Counted from the first letter of the stretch, positions 19,208 through 28,927 are shown. The stretch is DNA of 64,000 nt from Aeromonas hydrophila subsp. hydrophila ATCC 7966 (GCF_000014805.1 NC_008570.1:3725001-3789000); one strand, 5' to 3'. A program made the numbers and translations. The notes: generated from the letters alone by a model not told the origin.

Positions 19208-20932
19208 CTAGCTTGCGATTTCCAGCCCCTCGCGGGACATTCCCTTGAACTCCGGCATGAGGGAGATCAGCTTGCGGCTGTACTCATGCTCGGCATTGGT
19301 AAAGAGTTTCTCGGTCTCCGCCACTTCCACCAGATGACCGTGCTGCATCACCCCGATGCGATCGCACATCTGGCGGATGACTGGCAGATCGTGACTGATG
19401 AACAGCATGGTGAGGCCAAGCTCCTGCTGCAGATCCTTGAGCAGGTTGAGGATCTGGGCCTGCACCGAGACATCCAGCGCCGAGGTGGGCTCATCGCAGA
19501 TAAGGAAGCGTGGCCGGGTCGCCAGGGCGCGGGCAATGGAGATGCGCTGACGCTGGCCGCCGGAGAATTCGTGGGGATACTTGACCCCGGCACCGCGGCC
19601 GAGACCGACATGATCCAGCAGATCCCCCACGATCCCCTCGATCTGGCTCTCGCTGCCGGCCAGCTTATGGAAGCGAATCGGCTCTGCGATGATGTCGCGC
19701 ACCTTCATGCGCGGATTCATCGAGGAGTAGGGGTTCTGGAACACCATCTGCATCTGGCGGCGCAGCGGGCGCCGCTCATGCTCGCCCTTGAGCGCGGTCA
19801 GATCGATCCCCTCGAAGAAGATCTTGCCGGTATCGGGCGGATAGAGGCCGGTGATGGCACGGGCGATGGTCGACTTGCCGGAGCCGGACTCCCCCACCAG
19901 GCCGAAGGTTTCACCCTCGAAGATCTCGAAGCTGATGTTGTTGCAGGCCCGCACGTACTGACGGCGGCTCGGGAACAGGGAATCCTTGGTGACGAACTTC
20001 AGATCCACGTTCTCCACCCGCAGCAGCGCCCCTTCATAGGCGCGCTCGTCCTGACTCTGGCCGAGCCAGTGGGTCTTGAGATCGATGCTGGTATCCGCCG
20101 CACCGGCGTCCTCGATATAGGAGACCAGCGGGAAGCGCACCAGCTTCACATCCGAGCGGGGCACCGCCGAGATGAGGCTGCGGGTATAGGGGTGGTTGGG
20201 GCGACCCAGCACCTGTTCGGTGGTACCGAACTCCACCAGATCGCCGCGATACATGACTGCCACCTTGTCGGTGACGTTGGACACCACGCCCATGTCGTGA
20301 GTCACCAGCATGCAGCCCACCTGCCGCTCTTTACAGAGGTTGCGGATGAGCTGAAGGATCTGATCCTGAATGGAGACGTCCAGCGCAGTGGTCGGCTCGT
20401 CGGCGATGATGAGCTCGGGGTCGCCGGAGAGGGCGATGGCAATCACCACCCGCTGGCGCATGCCACCGGAGAACTGGTGAGGATACTGCTTGATACGCAG
20501 CTCAGGCTGCGGGATCCCCACCGCAGCCATCAGGGAAAGCGCCTTGGCAAAGGCCGCCTCACGGGTGAGGTCGGTATTGGCCAGAATGGTTTCAACCAGC
20601 TGCCGTTCGACGGTAAACAGCGGGTTGAGGGAGGTCATGGGGTCCTGGAAGATGAAGCCGATGCGCGACCCTCGAATGGCCCGCATCTCGTTCTGGCTCT
20701 TGCCGGAGATGAGTTCGCCATTGAGATAGATGTCGCCACGGGCGATACGGCCAGGGGGGCTCAGCAGGTCGATGACGGCGTTGCCTATGGTGGACTTGCC
20801 GGCACCGGACTCGCCTACCACACCGACTATCTCCCCCTTTTCAACGGAAAAAGAGAGATCCTTCACTGCGGCCAGCACCCCGTAGCGGGAGGGGTACTCG
20901 ATCCGCAAGTTTTTCACTTCGAGCAAGGACAT
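19208..20932 (-). CDS. Fused two-domain ABC transporter ATPase (DppD-DppF type)
   Basis: Powers the adjacent peptide-type importer. Two complete nucleotide-binding domains are fused in 574 residues. NBD1 has [11 protein letters not shown] (Walker A), FSGGMRQRV (signature) and [12 protein letters not shown] (Walker B). NBD2 has [20 protein letters not shown] and [12 protein letters not shown]. Each is followed by the oligopeptide-type C-terminal extension. This layout is like YejF and GsiA. The start at 20932 ([13 protein letters not shown]) has AGAGG upstream; a frame to 20962 lacks family support. First gene of the operon. Confidence 0.94.
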   Translation of the reverse strand: MSLLEVKNLRIEYPSRYGVLAAVKDLSFSVEKGEIVGVVGESGAGKSTIGNAVIDLLSPPGRIARGDIYLNGELISGKSQNEMRAIRGSRIGFIFQDPMTSLNPLFTVERQLVETILANTDLTREAAFAKALSLMAAVGIPQPELRIKQYPHQFSGGMRQRVVIAIALSGDPELIIADEPTTALDVSIQDQILQLIRNLCKERQVGCMLVTHDMGVVSNVTDKVAVMYRGDLVEFGTTEQVLGRPNHPYTRSLISAVPRSDVKLVRFPLVSYIEDAGAADTSIDLKTHWLGQSQDERAYEGALLRVENVDLKFVTKDSLFPSRRQYVRACNNISFEIFEGETFGLVGESGSGKSTIARAITGLYPPDTGKIFFEGIDLTALKGEHERRPLRRQMQMVFQNPYSSMNPRMKVRDIIAEPIRFHKLAGSESQIEGIVGDLLDHVGLGRGAGVKYPHEFSGGQRQRISIARALATRPRFLICDEPTSALDVSVQAQILNLLKDLQQELGLTMLFISHDLPVIRQMCDRIGVMQHGHLVEVAETEKLFTNAEHEYSRKLISLMPEFKGMSREGLEIAS

Positions 20933-21442
20933 GTTTACCTCTGCGGGGGACATCCGTCCCAAATAATTCGTCCGTAAATCGGCCGCAGATGCCGGTCGTG
21001 CCTTGGGGTGATCTTGAGTGCTTGATGTGACTGCAAAACGCTCAATCCATGAGACAACGAAACCAGCGATCCGGGCGGGTTTTTTGCATTTTTTTGGAAT
21101 AACCCGCGAGTAACTTAGACGGTTTGGCGGCGAGTGTAAATGATCGGGTTATACAATTTCGCAATACTTTGCTCAGTTAGCAGCCAAGTCAGCAGTCATA
21201 AATCATGACTCCTATCACATATACAGACTATATGACCGATAAAATGCCTGGCTAGTGCTTTTACTTTCAACAATGGCGTAACAGGCGGGAATATTCACTA
21301 TTGACACAATAGTCTTAAGCTTCGAATGAGTAGTGAATATTTATGTGAAATGATTTTTTAACGGCAGCATATGCCGATGAATGAAAACTAAACAGAGATA
21401 TATAGGGGGATGCCAGCATGGCGCTCCCCCTTGCTGTCACCC
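20933..21442. other. 510-bp intergenic region upstream of the peptide importer operon
   Basis: No coding frame is convincing here. It holds the leader and presumed promoter of the importer operon (minus) and the tail after pgpA (minus). Near the operon is a hairpin with a 7-bp stem (GCGGGTT 21075-21081, AACCCGC 21101-21107) and T/A-rich loop. Farther out is an 11-bp perfect inverted repeat (AATATTCACTA 21290-21300; TAGTGAATATT 21331-21341) listed separately. Confidence 0.6.
21290..21341. repeat. Perfect 11-bp inverted repeat, 30-bp spacer
   Basis: AATATTCACTA at 21290-21300 is the exact reverse complement of TAGTGAATATT at 21331-21341. The spacer starts with TTGACA. It could be an operator or a cruciform/stem structure; no family match is claimed. 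Confidence 0.8.
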
Positions 21443-21937
21443 TCAACCCAGCCAGTATGCCAGTGATTGCATACAAAACAGGGCGAACAGGCCGGCGATG
21501 AGATCGTCCAGCATGATGCCGAGGCCGCCATGAATGCGGCGGTCAAACCAGGAGATGGGCCAGGGCTTGAGGATGTCGAACAACCGGAACAGCACGAAGC
21601 CGGCCAGCACCCACTCCCAGCCGGCCGGGGCCGCTATCATGGTGACCCCAAAACCGATCACCTCGTCCCAGACGATGGCGCCGTGATCCGGCATGCCGAT
21701 GGCATCGGTGGCGCTCTGGCAGATACGGATGCCCGCCACGAAGCCCACTATCAGCAGCGCAATGAACCAGGGTGTCGACAGACCGCTCACCAGCAGGTAA
21801 AGGGGGATGGCGGCGAGCGTCCCCATGGTACCCGGCGCCTTGGGCGAGAGGCCGGAGCCAAAACCCACCGCCAGAAAGTGCAGCGGATGCTTCAGGTTCA
21901 GCCGCCTCAGCTCGGGCTTTATCGTGAACAGGCTCAT
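21443..21937 (-). CDS. pgpA: Phosphatidylglycerophosphatase A
   Basis: PgpA dephosphorylates phosphatidylglycerophosphate in the inner membrane. The 164-residue product shows HFLAVGFGSGLSPKAPGTMGTLAAIP and IVWDEVIGFGVTMIAAP, both family signatures, and several TM helices. I start at 21937 (MSLFTIKP) because the ATG overlaps the thiL stop as ATGA, indicating translational coupling. A longer frame by 5 codons lacks support. Last gene of the ribH-nusB-thiL-pgpA group. Confidence 0.95.
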   Translation of the reverse strand: MSLFTIKPELRRLNLKHPLHFLAVGFGSGLSPKAPGTMGTLAAIPLYLLVSGLSTPWFIALLIVGFVAGIRICQSATDAIGMPDHGAIVWDEVIGFGVTMIAAPAGWEWVLAGFVLFRLFDILKPWPISWFDRRIHGGLGIMLDDLIAGLFALFCMQSLAYWLG

Positions 21938-22893
21938 GCGAAGTGGTCCCACCCTTTCAGTTCCAGCGCCACCGTTTGTTCGCCCCGCAGATAGTCGATC
22001 CCCGGCTCGCCGGCAACGATGCGGCCGATGCGGGTAAACTTGACGCCGCAGTTGGCCAGCGCCGTGTCCAGCGCGCCGCGATGCTCCTCCGGCACGGTGA
22101 AACAGAGCTCATAGTCATCGCCACCGGCCAGTGCCAGCTGCCAGCCATCCTGTTCGCTCACCGCATCCTGCAGCACCGGCGAGAGCGGCAGCAGATCCAG
22201 ATCGATCTGGGCTCGCACACCGGAGGCCTTGAGGATATGGCCGAGATCCGAGGCCAACCCGTCGGAGAGATCCAGCGCGCTGCCGGCCAGCCCGCGCAGG
22301 GCCTGTCCGGCTAGAATGCGGGGATGGGGATGGTCGAGGCGCGGCAGCACGGCCGCCAGCTGGTTCTCGTTGAGGGTTCGCTTGGCCAGCAGATGGGAGA
22401 GCGCCAGGGCGGCATCGCCCAGGGTGCCGGTCACATAGACTCCGTCCCCGGCCTTGGCACCGCTGCGCAGCAGGGCACGGCCAGCCGGCACCGACCCTTT
22501 CACCGATACCGTGATGGAGAGCGGGCCGCGGGTCATGTCACCGCCCACCAGCGCCACGTTGTAGTATTCGGCAAGCTCCAGGAACCCTTCCGCAAAACCG
22601 GCCACCCAGGCCTCGTTGATGGTGGGCAGGGTCAGCGCCAGCGACACCCAGCGCGGCTCGGCGCCCATGGCAGCCAGATCGGAGAGATTGACCGCCAGCG
22701 CCTTGTAGCCGAGATCCACCGGATCCATGTCAGGAAAGAAGTGGACGCCGCTCACCAGGGTATCCGTGCTCACCGCCAGCTGGGTGTCGGGGGGCAGGGT
22801 CAGCAGGGCACAATCATCTCCAGGGCCCATCACCACGTCCTTGCGGGCGTGGGGGACCTTGAAGTACTTATCAATCAGCTCGAATTCACCCAT
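21934..22893 (-). CDS. thiL: Thiamine-monophosphate kinase
   Basis: ThiL phosphorylates thiamine monophosphate to thiamine diphosphate, the cofactor Dxs and others use. The 319-residue product has GPGDDCALL, STDTLVSGVHFFPDMDP, AVNLSDLAAMGA, GGDMTRGPLS, RSGAKAGDGVYVTGTLG and ALAGGDDYELCF. I start at the ATG 22893 (MGEFELIDKYF), which aligns with E. coli. A TTG at 22911 has better AGAGGAG spacing but lies inside the terminator-like hairpin and gives an unusual hydrophobic extension. Overlaps pgpA by 4 bp. Confidence 0.96.
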   Translation of the reverse strand: MGEFELIDKYFKVPHARKDVVMGPGDDCALLTLPPDTQLAVSTDTLVSGVHFFPDMDPVDLGYKALAVNLSDLAAMGAEPRWVSLALTLPTINEAWVAGFAEGFLELAEYYNVALVGGDMTRGPLSITVSVKGSVPAGRALLRSGAKAGDGVYVTGTLGDAALALSHLLAKRTLNENQLAAVLPRLDHPHPRILAGQALRGLAGSALDLSDGLASDLGHILKASGVRAQIDLDLLPLSPVLQDAVSEQDGWQLALAGGDDYELCFTVPEEHRGALDTALANCGVKFTRIGRIVAGEPGIDYLRGEQTVALELKGWDHFA

Positions 22894-22898
22894 ACAGT

Positions 22899-22920
22899 AA
22901 AAAGCCAGCAATAAGCTGGC
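22899..22920 (-). terminator. Intrinsic terminator between nusB and thiL
   Basis: On the minus strand GCCAGC-TTATT-GCTGGC is followed by TTTTTACTG, just before the thiL ATG. It may attenuate read-through from nusB; the ribosome-binding sequence AGAGGAG of the alternative thiL start sits directly before it. Confidence 0.7.
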
Positions 22921-22953
22921 TCCTCTCTTAGATGCTGTTGACGGACAGCAGGA

Positions 22954-23367
22954 TCAACGCTTGTTCAGCGACTTGATCACCTTGTCCAGTACACCGTTGA
23001 CAAACTTGTGGCTGTCATCGGCAGCAAAGGATTTGGCCAGCTCGATCGCTTCGTTGATGGCCACGCGCGGCGGCACATCATCACGACGGGTCAGCTCATA
23101 GGTCGCCAGACGCAGGATCGCCTTGTCCACCATGTCCACTTCTTCCAGCGGACGGGAGAGGAAAGGTGCGAAGACCTTGTCCAGCTCGTTGCAGTGGAGG
23201 GCTACTCCGAACAGCAGATCGCGGAAGTAGTTCAGGTCCACACCCTTGGTGTCCTGATCGATCTTGAACTGCTCTTCGATGTCGCCCACGTTGGCCTTGG
23301 TCATCTGCCACTGGTAGATGGCCTGGGTGGCACAATGGCGGGCCTTGCGGCGCTCGGACGGTTTCAA
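22954..23367 (-). CDS. nusB: Transcription antitermination factor NusB
   Basis: NusB binds boxA RNA with NusE (S10) for rRNA antitermination. The 137-residue product begins [21 protein letters not shown] and has the helical family core with [13 protein letters not shown] and [28 protein letters not shown]. It is 14 bp after ribH, the conserved ribH-nusB pair. Confidence 0.97.
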   Translation of the reverse strand: MKPSERRKARHCATQAIYQWQMTKANVGDIEEQFKIDQDTKGVDLNYFRDLLFGVALHCNELDKVFAPFLSRPLEEVDMVDKAILRLATYELTRRDDVPPRVAINEAIELAKSFAADDSHKFVNGVLDKVIKSLNKR

Positions 23368-23381
23368 TGCATTTCTCCTCG

Positions 23382-23852
23382 TTACACGTCCAGCTGTTTC
23401 AGGACGTTGATCATTTCGAGCGCGCTCAATGCTGCCTCTGCACCCTTGTTACCCGCCTTGGTACCGGCACGCTCGATGGCTTGTTCAATGTTTTCAGTGG
23501 TCAGTACGCCGAAGGCAACCGGAATTTCATATTCCATCATTACCTGGGCCATGCCCTTGCTGTTCTCGTTTGCCACCAGATCGAAGTGATAGGTGCCGCC
23601 ACGGATGACGGTGCCCAGCGCCACGATGGCGTCATATTGACCACTCTTGGCCAGCTTCTTGATGGCCAGGGGGATTTCGACTGCGCCCGGCACTCGCACC
23701 AGGGTCAGGTTGCTGTCCTGGACTTGACCTTGACGCTTCAGTACGTCTACCGCACCGTCCACCAGGCTTTCGTTGATGAAGCTGTTGAAACGGGCAACGA
23801 CAATAGCAACGCGCGCCTCAGGAGCGGCGATATTTCCTTCGATAACCTTCAT
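23382..23852 (-). CDS. ribH: 6,7-dimethyl-8-ribityllumazine synthase
   Basis: RibH (lumazine synthase) makes the riboflavin precursor from 5-amino-ribitylaminouracil and butanone phosphate. The 156-residue protein starts [23 protein letters not shown], with family segments [40 protein letters not shown] and [20 protein letters not shown] precedes the chosen ATG. A frame to 23966 extends over the promoter and is not used. Its operon is separated from ribBA by a gene on the opposite strand. Confidence 0.97.
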   Translation of the reverse strand: MKVIEGNIAAPEARVAIVVARFNSFINESLVDGAVDVLKRQGQVQDSNLTLVRVPGAVEIPLAIKKLAKSGQYDAIVALGTVIRGGTYHFDLVANENSKGMAQVMMEYEIPVAFGVLTTENIEQAIERAGTKAGNKGAEAALSALEMINVLKQLDV

Positions 23853-24049
23853 GGGAAATCCTGTCTCTGTGCAATCAAAAGGGGCCGGAGTCAAAAGTGC
23901 GCACATTCTAGCACAAAGGGGAATCGGACAAAAACATGCATCACAATTCTGGCAACGACAGCGCAATTGACTTTTTGCTTAACTGATCCGACCTGATAAT
24001 AATACGTCACCCTACTACGGGTTAAAATAATAACACCAAGGAGTTCAGT

Positions 24050-25249
24050 ATGTTGGATTTCAAACGCAGCAGCGTCGCACTCGCCTGCCTGCTGCCGCTG
24101 GCTGCTCAGGCCGATGCTGGCAGCCCGCGCATCATCGGCGGCAGCGCCGTGACAGCCCCCAGCTGGATGGTGGCCGTCGGCGAAGTCGTCAACGGCAATT
24201 GGAGCAATTTCTGCGGCGGCACCCTCATCGACAAGCAGTGGGTACTCACCGCAGCGCACTGCGTCGCCGAGGCCCAGTCCGGCCCCATGGAAGTGGCCAT
24301 CGGGGTGAGTGATCTCAGCCGCCCCCACCTTCGCAGCAAGGTCGATCAGGTGCTGATGCACCCGGAGTATTACGTCAACCTGCTGACCAATCTGGGTTAT
24401 CGCGACACCCCGAATGCCTCGGATGTGGCCCTGCTGCACCTTGCCACCCCCGTTATCCAGGCACCGATCGCCATCGCCGACCCCGTCATCAAGGATACCT
24501 GGCAGCAGAACACGACCATGCTGCATGCCCTGGGGTACGGTGGCATCGACCCCAGCGCGACCAAAGCCAGCCCGCAGTTGCTGGCGGTGGATCTCGCCTA
24601 TCGGGGAGACCGGGACTTCTGGTACGGTGACCCGACCACGACCCATATCTTCGCCGGCAAGCTGGCCGGTCAGGACACCTGCAAAGGCGACAGCGGTGGT
24701 CCGCTCACTTATGGTGGGCAACTGGTCGGCGTGACCAGCTACGGGGCCTTCCCCTGCGCCACCGGCAGCGCCGGTGGCTATGTCTACGCCCCCGCCTTCA
24801 GTGACTGGATCGCCGAGCAGCAGCAAGGCGTCACCCTGACCACGGTCCGCGGCCTGATCCTGCCTTCAGGCACCAGTGGCTGGGCCGACTACCTGCTGGC
24901 CAACCGCAGCAACCAGGCGGTCACCCTGAGCGGCATCTACAGCGATGCCCCCGCCATGAGCAACGGCTGCGCCGCCCGTCTGGAAGCGGGTCAAACCTGC
25001 ACCCTGCGGCTTCGCGCCGATGGCAACAATACAGTCGGTACCCTGCGCGTGCAGGGCGTTGAACTCACCGCCACCAATGAACAGGGGGCGAGCCAGCGCC
25101 TTGAAGGGGCCATGATCAGTCTCACCAGCGAGCCCACCAAGACTCCGGATATCACAACGACGACCACTTCAAGCAGTGGCGGTGGCGGCACCACCGGTTT
25201 CGCAGCCCTGTTGCTGCTGCCGCTGGCCTGGTTGCGCCGGCGCCGCTGA
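24050..25249 (+). CDS. Secreted trypsin-like serine protease with GlyGly-CTERM sorting tail
   Basis: Probably an exported protease of the VesA/VesB type, known in Vibrio as type II secretion substrates. The 399-residue product has a signal peptide (cleaved near AQA), the activation-type IIGGSAV, catalytic LTAAHCV, NASDVALLHL (catalytic Asp) and KGDSGGPLTYGG (catalytic Ser). A C-terminal beta-type domain follows, then a Ser/Gly linker, a TM helix (TGFAALLLLPLAW) and terminal LRRRR, the GlyGly-CTERM layout handled by rhombosortase. AAGGAG precedes the ATG. It interrupts the rib gene cluster on the opposite strand. Confidence 0.9.
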   Translation: MLDFKRSSVALACLLPLAAQADAGSPRIIGGSAVTAPSWMVAVGEVVNGNWSNFCGGTLIDKQWVLTAAHCVAEAQSGPMEVAIGVSDLSRPHLRSKVDQVLMHPEYYVNLLTNLGYRDTPNASDVALLHLATPVIQAPIAIADPVIKDTWQQNTTMLHALGYGGIDPSATKASPQLLAVDLAYRGDRDFWYGDPTTTHIFAGKLAGQDTCKGDSGGPLTYGGQLVGVTSYGAFPCATGSAGGYVYAPAFSDWIAEQQQGVTLTTVRGLILPSGTSGWADYLLANRSNQAVTLSGIYSDAPAMSNGCAARLEAGQTCTLRLRADGNNTVGTLRVQGVELTATNEQGASQRLEGAMISLTSEPTKTPDITTTTTSSSGGGGTTGFAALLLLPLAWLRRRR

Positions 25250-25260
25250 GGCAAAACAAC

Positions 25261-25284
25261 AAGGGATGACCGAGGTCATCCCTT
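25261..25284. terminator. Bidirectional hairpin terminator between the protease and ribBA
   Basis: An 11-bp perfect stem (AAGGGATGACC/GGTCATCCCTT, 2-base loop) lies between the convergent stop codons; T-rich flanks are short. Confidence 0.75.
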
Positions 25285-25312
25285 GCTTCATATTCATTTC
25301 ATCACATCAGGC

Positions 25313-26422
25313 TTATTCGCCGACGTACTCCACCACTTCCAGACCGAAACCGCCGAGGGCGTGGTACTTCTTCGGCGAGCTCAACAGGCGCATCTTGCCG
25401 ATGCCCAGCGCCTTGAGGATCTGGGAACCGACCCCAACCCGGCGCGAGGTGCCCTGCCACTTGGCCCCTTCCGGTGCCAGCCCCTTGTCCGCCGCCTCGA
25501 ACCCCTTGACCCGGGCCAGCAGCTCGGCGCCGTGAGCTTCCGCCCCCAGGATCACCAGCACTCCGCCTTCGTCGGCGATGCGGGCCATGGATTTGGGCAG
25601 CGGCCAGCTGCGGGCGCTGTGGCGATCGGTCAACAGCAGATCGCTCAGCACGTCGTGCAGATGGACCCGCACCAGAGTTGGCTGCTCGGCCTGTACCTCA
25701 CCCTTTTTCAGGGCGAAGTGCACCTGGTTGTCGATGGTGTCGCGGAAGGTGATGAGGTCGAACTCGCCAAACTCGGTGGGCAGCTTGCACTCGGCCACCT
25801 TCTCCACCGTGGTCTCGTGCTGGTTGCGGTATTCGATGAGGTCGGCGATGGTGCCGAGCTTGATGCCGTGCTGCTCGGCGAACAGCTCCAGATCGGGGCG
25901 GCGCGCCATGGTGCCATCTTCGTTGAGGATCTCGACGATGACGGACGCCGGCTCGTAACCCGCCAGCCGGGCCAGATCGCAACCGGCCTCGGTGTGGCCG
26001 GCGCGGGTCAGCACGCCACCGTCCTGCGCCATCAGCGGGAAGATGTGGCCGGGCTGCACCAGATCGGCGGCCTTGGCATTGGGCGCCACCGCAGCCTGCA
26101 CGGTGATGGCGCGGTCGGCGGCGGAGATGCCGGTGGTGACCCCTTCGGCCGCTTCGATGGTCACGGTAAAGGCGGTGGAGAACTGGGCATTGTTGCGATC
26201 GACCATCAGCGGCAGCGCCAGCTGCTTGCAGCGATCCCGGGTCAGGGTCAGACAGATGAGCCCCCGGCCGTAACGGGCCATGAAGTTGATATCTTCCGGG
26301 CGGACACAGGAGGCGGCCATGATGAGGTCCCCTTCGTTCTCCCTGTCTTCGTCATCCATCAGGATCACCATCTTGCCAGCCTTGATATCGGCAATGATTT
26401 CCTGGGTCGTGCTTAGCGCCAT
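25313..26422 (-). CDS. ribBA: 3,4-dihydroxy-2-butanone-4-phosphate synthase with degenerate GTP cyclohydrolase II domain
   Basis: Supplies the four-carbon unit for riboflavin. The N-terminal RibB domain is complete: [54 protein letters not shown]. In the C-terminal GCHII-like domain (about 210-369) the zinc-binding Cys positions are not visible: the family LVRVHSEC-type segment reads [15 protein letters not shown], followed by [12 protein letters not shown]. The second domain is thus probably inactive for GTP hydrolysis (inference), and a separate ribA would be needed. It is downstream of ribE in the rib operon. Confidence 0.93.
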   Translation of the reverse strand: MALSTTQEIIADIKAGKMVILMDDEDRENEGDLIMAASCVRPEDINFMARYGRGLICLTLTRDRCKQLALPLMVDRNNAQFSTAFTVTIEAAEGVTTGISAADRAITVQAAVAPNAKAADLVQPGHIFPLMAQDGGVLTRAGHTEAGCDLARLAGYEPASVIVEILNEDGTMARRPDLELFAEQHGIKLGTIADLIEYRNQHETTVEKVAECKLPTEFGEFDLITFRDTIDNQVHFALKKGEVQAEQPTLVRVHLHDVLSDLLLTDRHSARSWPLPKSMARIADEGGVLVILGAEAHGAELLARVKGFEAADKGLAPEGAKWQGTSRRVGVGSQILKALGIGKMRLLSSPKKYHALGGFGLEVVEYVGE

Positions 26423-26563
26423 GGGCTACTCCATCAACATGCTGCGGGGATTGAGCCAGTCGGCTCGGCTTGATACTGCCTATTGTGCTCTAGATGGGGC
26501 ACAGGAGGCCCCATTTCAATCGGCGCGGGATCACAGAAAAGCGTTTTTCCCGCCGAGGGGCCG

Positions 26564-27217
26564 TCACAGGAAACCGGACTGGGCCAGCTTTTCCAGGGTC
26601 AGGGTGGAGGCGCTGCTCTCCTCGCGCTTGCCCGTCATCAAGCGCTCCAGATAGCGGACAATCTGATCCACCTCGAGATTGACCCTGTAGCCAGGTTTCC
26701 ACTGGGCGATGGTGGTCTCCTCGGCGGTGTGGGGCACTATGGTCAGCCGAAACAGATCCCCCCGCACGGCGTTGACGGTGAGGCTGATGCCGTCCACCGC
26801 GATCGAGCCCTTCTCGGCGATGTAGCGGGAGAGCTCCCCCGGCGCCTTGATCCAGTACTCGATGGCGCGGCCGCTGGCGGACTTGCTCTTCACCTCGCCG
26901 ATGCCGTCCACATGGCCGGAGACCAGATGGCCACCAAGGCGAGAGGTGGGCATCAACGCCTTCTCGAGGTTGACCCGATCGCCCACCCTGGCGGTGGCGA
27001 AACCGGTGCGGGAGAGGGTTTCCAGCGACACGTCGGCGGTATAGCTCTTGTCGCCCAGCGCAATCACGGTGAGGCAGACGCCGTTGGTGGCGATGGAGTC
27101 GCCCAGCTTGACGTCGCCAAAGTCCAGGGTCGGTGCGTGCACGGTGAGGGCCATGTCCTCACCCTGGCGGCGCAGCTCGGCCAGGGTTCCCACCGCTTCG
27201 ATAATTCCGGTAAACAT
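26564..27217 (-). CDS. ribE: Riboflavin synthase, alpha chain type
   Basis: Dismutates two 6,7-dimethyl-8-ribityllumazine molecules to riboflavin (RibC in E. coli naming). The 217-residue product starts MFTGIIEAVGTL, the family signature, and consists of two tandem lumazine-binding repeats, each with the SLGDSIATNGVCLTV or SIAVDGISLTVNAV type segment and a VNLEKAL or VNLEVD segment. I start at 27217, with AAGGTG upstream. It is between ribD and ribBA. Confidence 0.96.
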   Translation of the reverse strand: MFTGIIEAVGTLAELRRQGEDMALTVHAPTLDFGDVKLGDSIATNGVCLTVIALGDKSYTADVSLETLSRTGFATARVGDRVNLEKALMPTSRLGGHLVSGHVDGIGEVKSKSASGRAIEYWIKAPGELSRYIAEKGSIAVDGISLTVNAVRGDLFRLTIVPHTAEETTIAQWKPGYRVNLEVDQIVRYLERLMTGKREESSASTLTLEKLAQSGFL

Positions 27218-27238
27218 GCAGATCACCTTGCTGATGAC

Positions 27239-27256
27239 GGGGGCGGTACCGCCCCC
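27239..27256. other. 18-bp perfect palindromic hairpin between ribD and ribE
   Basis: GGGGGCGGTACCGCCCCC is an exact palindrome within the 54-bp gap. It lacks a following minus-strand T-run, so it is more likely an mRNA-processing or stabilising structure than a terminator. Confidence 0.6.
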
Positions 27257-27271
27257 TTTAACATTGATAAA

Positions 27272-28381
27272 TCAGGCCAGTCTGGCGGTAATGCGGATAT
27301 CCGGCCCCACCATGCGCACGTCCTTGATGTTGAGCTTGGGCGCCTGGAACAGCCGGGTCAGCCCCGGCAGGTGGAACAGGCCGCGCCCCTCATCCCCCAT
27401 CAGTTTGGGCGCCTGATAGAGTACCAGGTCGTCCACCAGCCCCTTGTCCAGCAGAGCGCCGCACAGCCGCGGTCCCGCCTCCACCAGCACAGAGTTGACG
27501 TTCTGCTTGGCCAGCAGCATGAACAGGCTGACCAGATCCAGCTTGCCATCCAGCAGCGGCACTTCCAGCTGCTGCACCCAGGCGGGCCACTCACCGGATG
27601 CCTTGTGGCGAGCCAGCAGCACCGGGCCCTCGCTCTGGAGCAGCGGCAGATCCGGGGTGAGCCGGTTTTGCGAATCGACGATGACCCGCAGCGGCTGGCG
27701 CAGGGTCTCTTTGGGGTAGCTGGCCTTGACCGAGGCAGGCAACTCGTCCCAACGCACGGTGAGGGAGGCGTTATCCGCCAGCACCGTCTCGGCGCTGGAG
27801 AGCACCGCATCGTGGCGAGCCCGCAGCCGCTGCACGTCGCGACGCGCCTCCGGGGAGGTGATCCACTGGCTCTCGCCGCTCGCCATGGCGGTGCGGCCAT
27901 CCAGGCTGGCGCCAAGCTTGACCGTCACCTGCGGAAACGCGGTCCGCATCCGCTTGAAAAAACCCGGGTTGAGCGCCTCGGCTTCGCTTGCCAACAGGCC
28001 GAAATCGGTCTTGATACCGGCCTCGGAGAGCATCCGCAGGCCGCGCCCGCCCACCTGAGGGTTGGGATCCACCATGGCGGCGACCACCCGGGTCACCCCG
28101 GCCTTGATCAGCGCCTCGGCGCAGGGCGGAGTGCGACCGTGATGGGAGCAGGGCTCCAGGGTCACATAGGCGGTGGCGCCACGGGCGTTGTCACCGGCGG
28201 CATGCAGGGCGTAGACCTCGGCATGGGGCTCGCCGGCCCGCTGGTGCCAGCCCTCTCCTACCACCACGCCGGCTTTCACCAGCACGGCGCCGACGCAGGG
28301 GTTGGGGGCCGTGGTGTAACGGCCGCGGCGGGCCAGTTCGAGGGCCCGGCTCATCCATTGGTAATCGTCTTGACTAAACAT
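27272..28381 (-). CDS. ribD: Bifunctional pyrimidine deaminase/reductase RibD
   Basis: Catalyses the second and third steps of riboflavin synthesis. The N-terminal deaminase domain has PNPCVGAVLV, GEPHAEVYAL (zinc His and Glu) and EPCSHHGRTPPCAEAL (zinc Cys). The C-terminal reductase domain has VKLGASLDGRTAMASGESQWI, a Rossmann-like core and VLVEAGPRLCGALL. 369 residues is the normal length. I start at 28381 (MFSQDDYQWMSRAL) with GAGGAG upstream. It is downstream of nrdR in the conserved nrdR-ribD order. Confidence 0.97.
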   Translation of the reverse strand: MFSQDDYQWMSRALELARRGRYTTAPNPCVGAVLVKAGVVVGEGWHQRAGEPHAEVYALHAAGDNARGATAYVTLEPCSHHGRTPPCAEALIKAGVTRVVAAMVDPNPQVGGRGLRMLSEAGIKTDFGLLASEAEALNPGFFKRMRTAFPQVTVKLGASLDGRTAMASGESQWITSPEARRDVQRLRARHDAVLSSAETVLADNASLTVRWDELPASVKASYPKETLRQPLRVIVDSQNRLTPDLPLLQSEGPVLLARHKASGEWPAWVQQLEVPLLDGKLDLVSLFMLLAKQNVNSVLVEAGPRLCGALLDKGLVDDLVLYQAPKLMGDEGRGLFHLPGLTRLFQAPKLNIKDVRMVGPDIRITARLA

Positions 28382-28477
28382 CTGGGCTCCTCTGACAGCA
28401 CATCCAGGCTTACGCAATATGGTAGGTTCGATTAGCGCAGCGTTATCGAACGCGGCAACCTGGTTTGGAAGAAAGAC

Positions 28478-28927
28478 TTACTTCTCCAGCTTGGCGATCT
28501 CTTCGCCGAACTCGCGAATATCTTCAAAGCTGCGATAGACGGAGGCAAAGCGGATATAGGCCACCTTGTCCAGGCTCTTGAGCTCGTCCATCACCAGGTT
28601 GCCCACCAGCTGGGAGGCGACTTCGCGCTCGCCGGTGGCGCGCAGGCGGGACTTGATGTGGTTGACCGCCTTTTCGATGGCCTCCATGCTCACCGGCCGC
28701 TTCTCCAGCGCCCGTAAGATGCCGGCGCGCAGCTTGTCTTCGTTGAACGGCTCGCGCGAGCCGTTGGATTTGATGACGCGGGGCATCACCAGCTCGGCCA
28801 TCTCGAAGGTGGTGAAGCGCTCGTGGCAGAGCAGGCATTCGCGACGGCGGCGCACCTGATGGCCTTCGGCCACCAGACGGGAATCGATCACCTTGGTATC
28901 TACCGCACTACAGAAAGGGCAATGCAT
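28478..28927 (-). CDS. nrdR: Transcriptional repressor NrdR
   Basis: NrdR is the zinc/ATP-cone repressor of ribonucleotide reductase genes. The 149-residue product starts [18 protein letters not shown], giving CxxC, then [12 protein letters not shown] as the second CxxC zinc pair. The ATP-cone ([18 protein letters not shown]...) and helical tail follow. It precedes ribD as in most gammaproteobacteria. Confidence 0.97.
   Translation of the reverse strand: MHCPFCSAVDTKVIDSRLVAEGHQVRRRRECLLCHERFTTFEMAELVMPRVIKSNGSREPFNEDKLRAGILRALEKRPVSMEAIEKAVNHIKSRLRATGEREVASQLVGNLVMDELKSLDKVAYIRFASVYRSFEDIREFGEEIAKLEK

Noticed and set aside
26423..26563. FMN riboswitch upstream of ribBA
   Set aside because: The sequence lacks the conserved RFN core (such as GGGGCAATTCCC); only short hairpins are visible.
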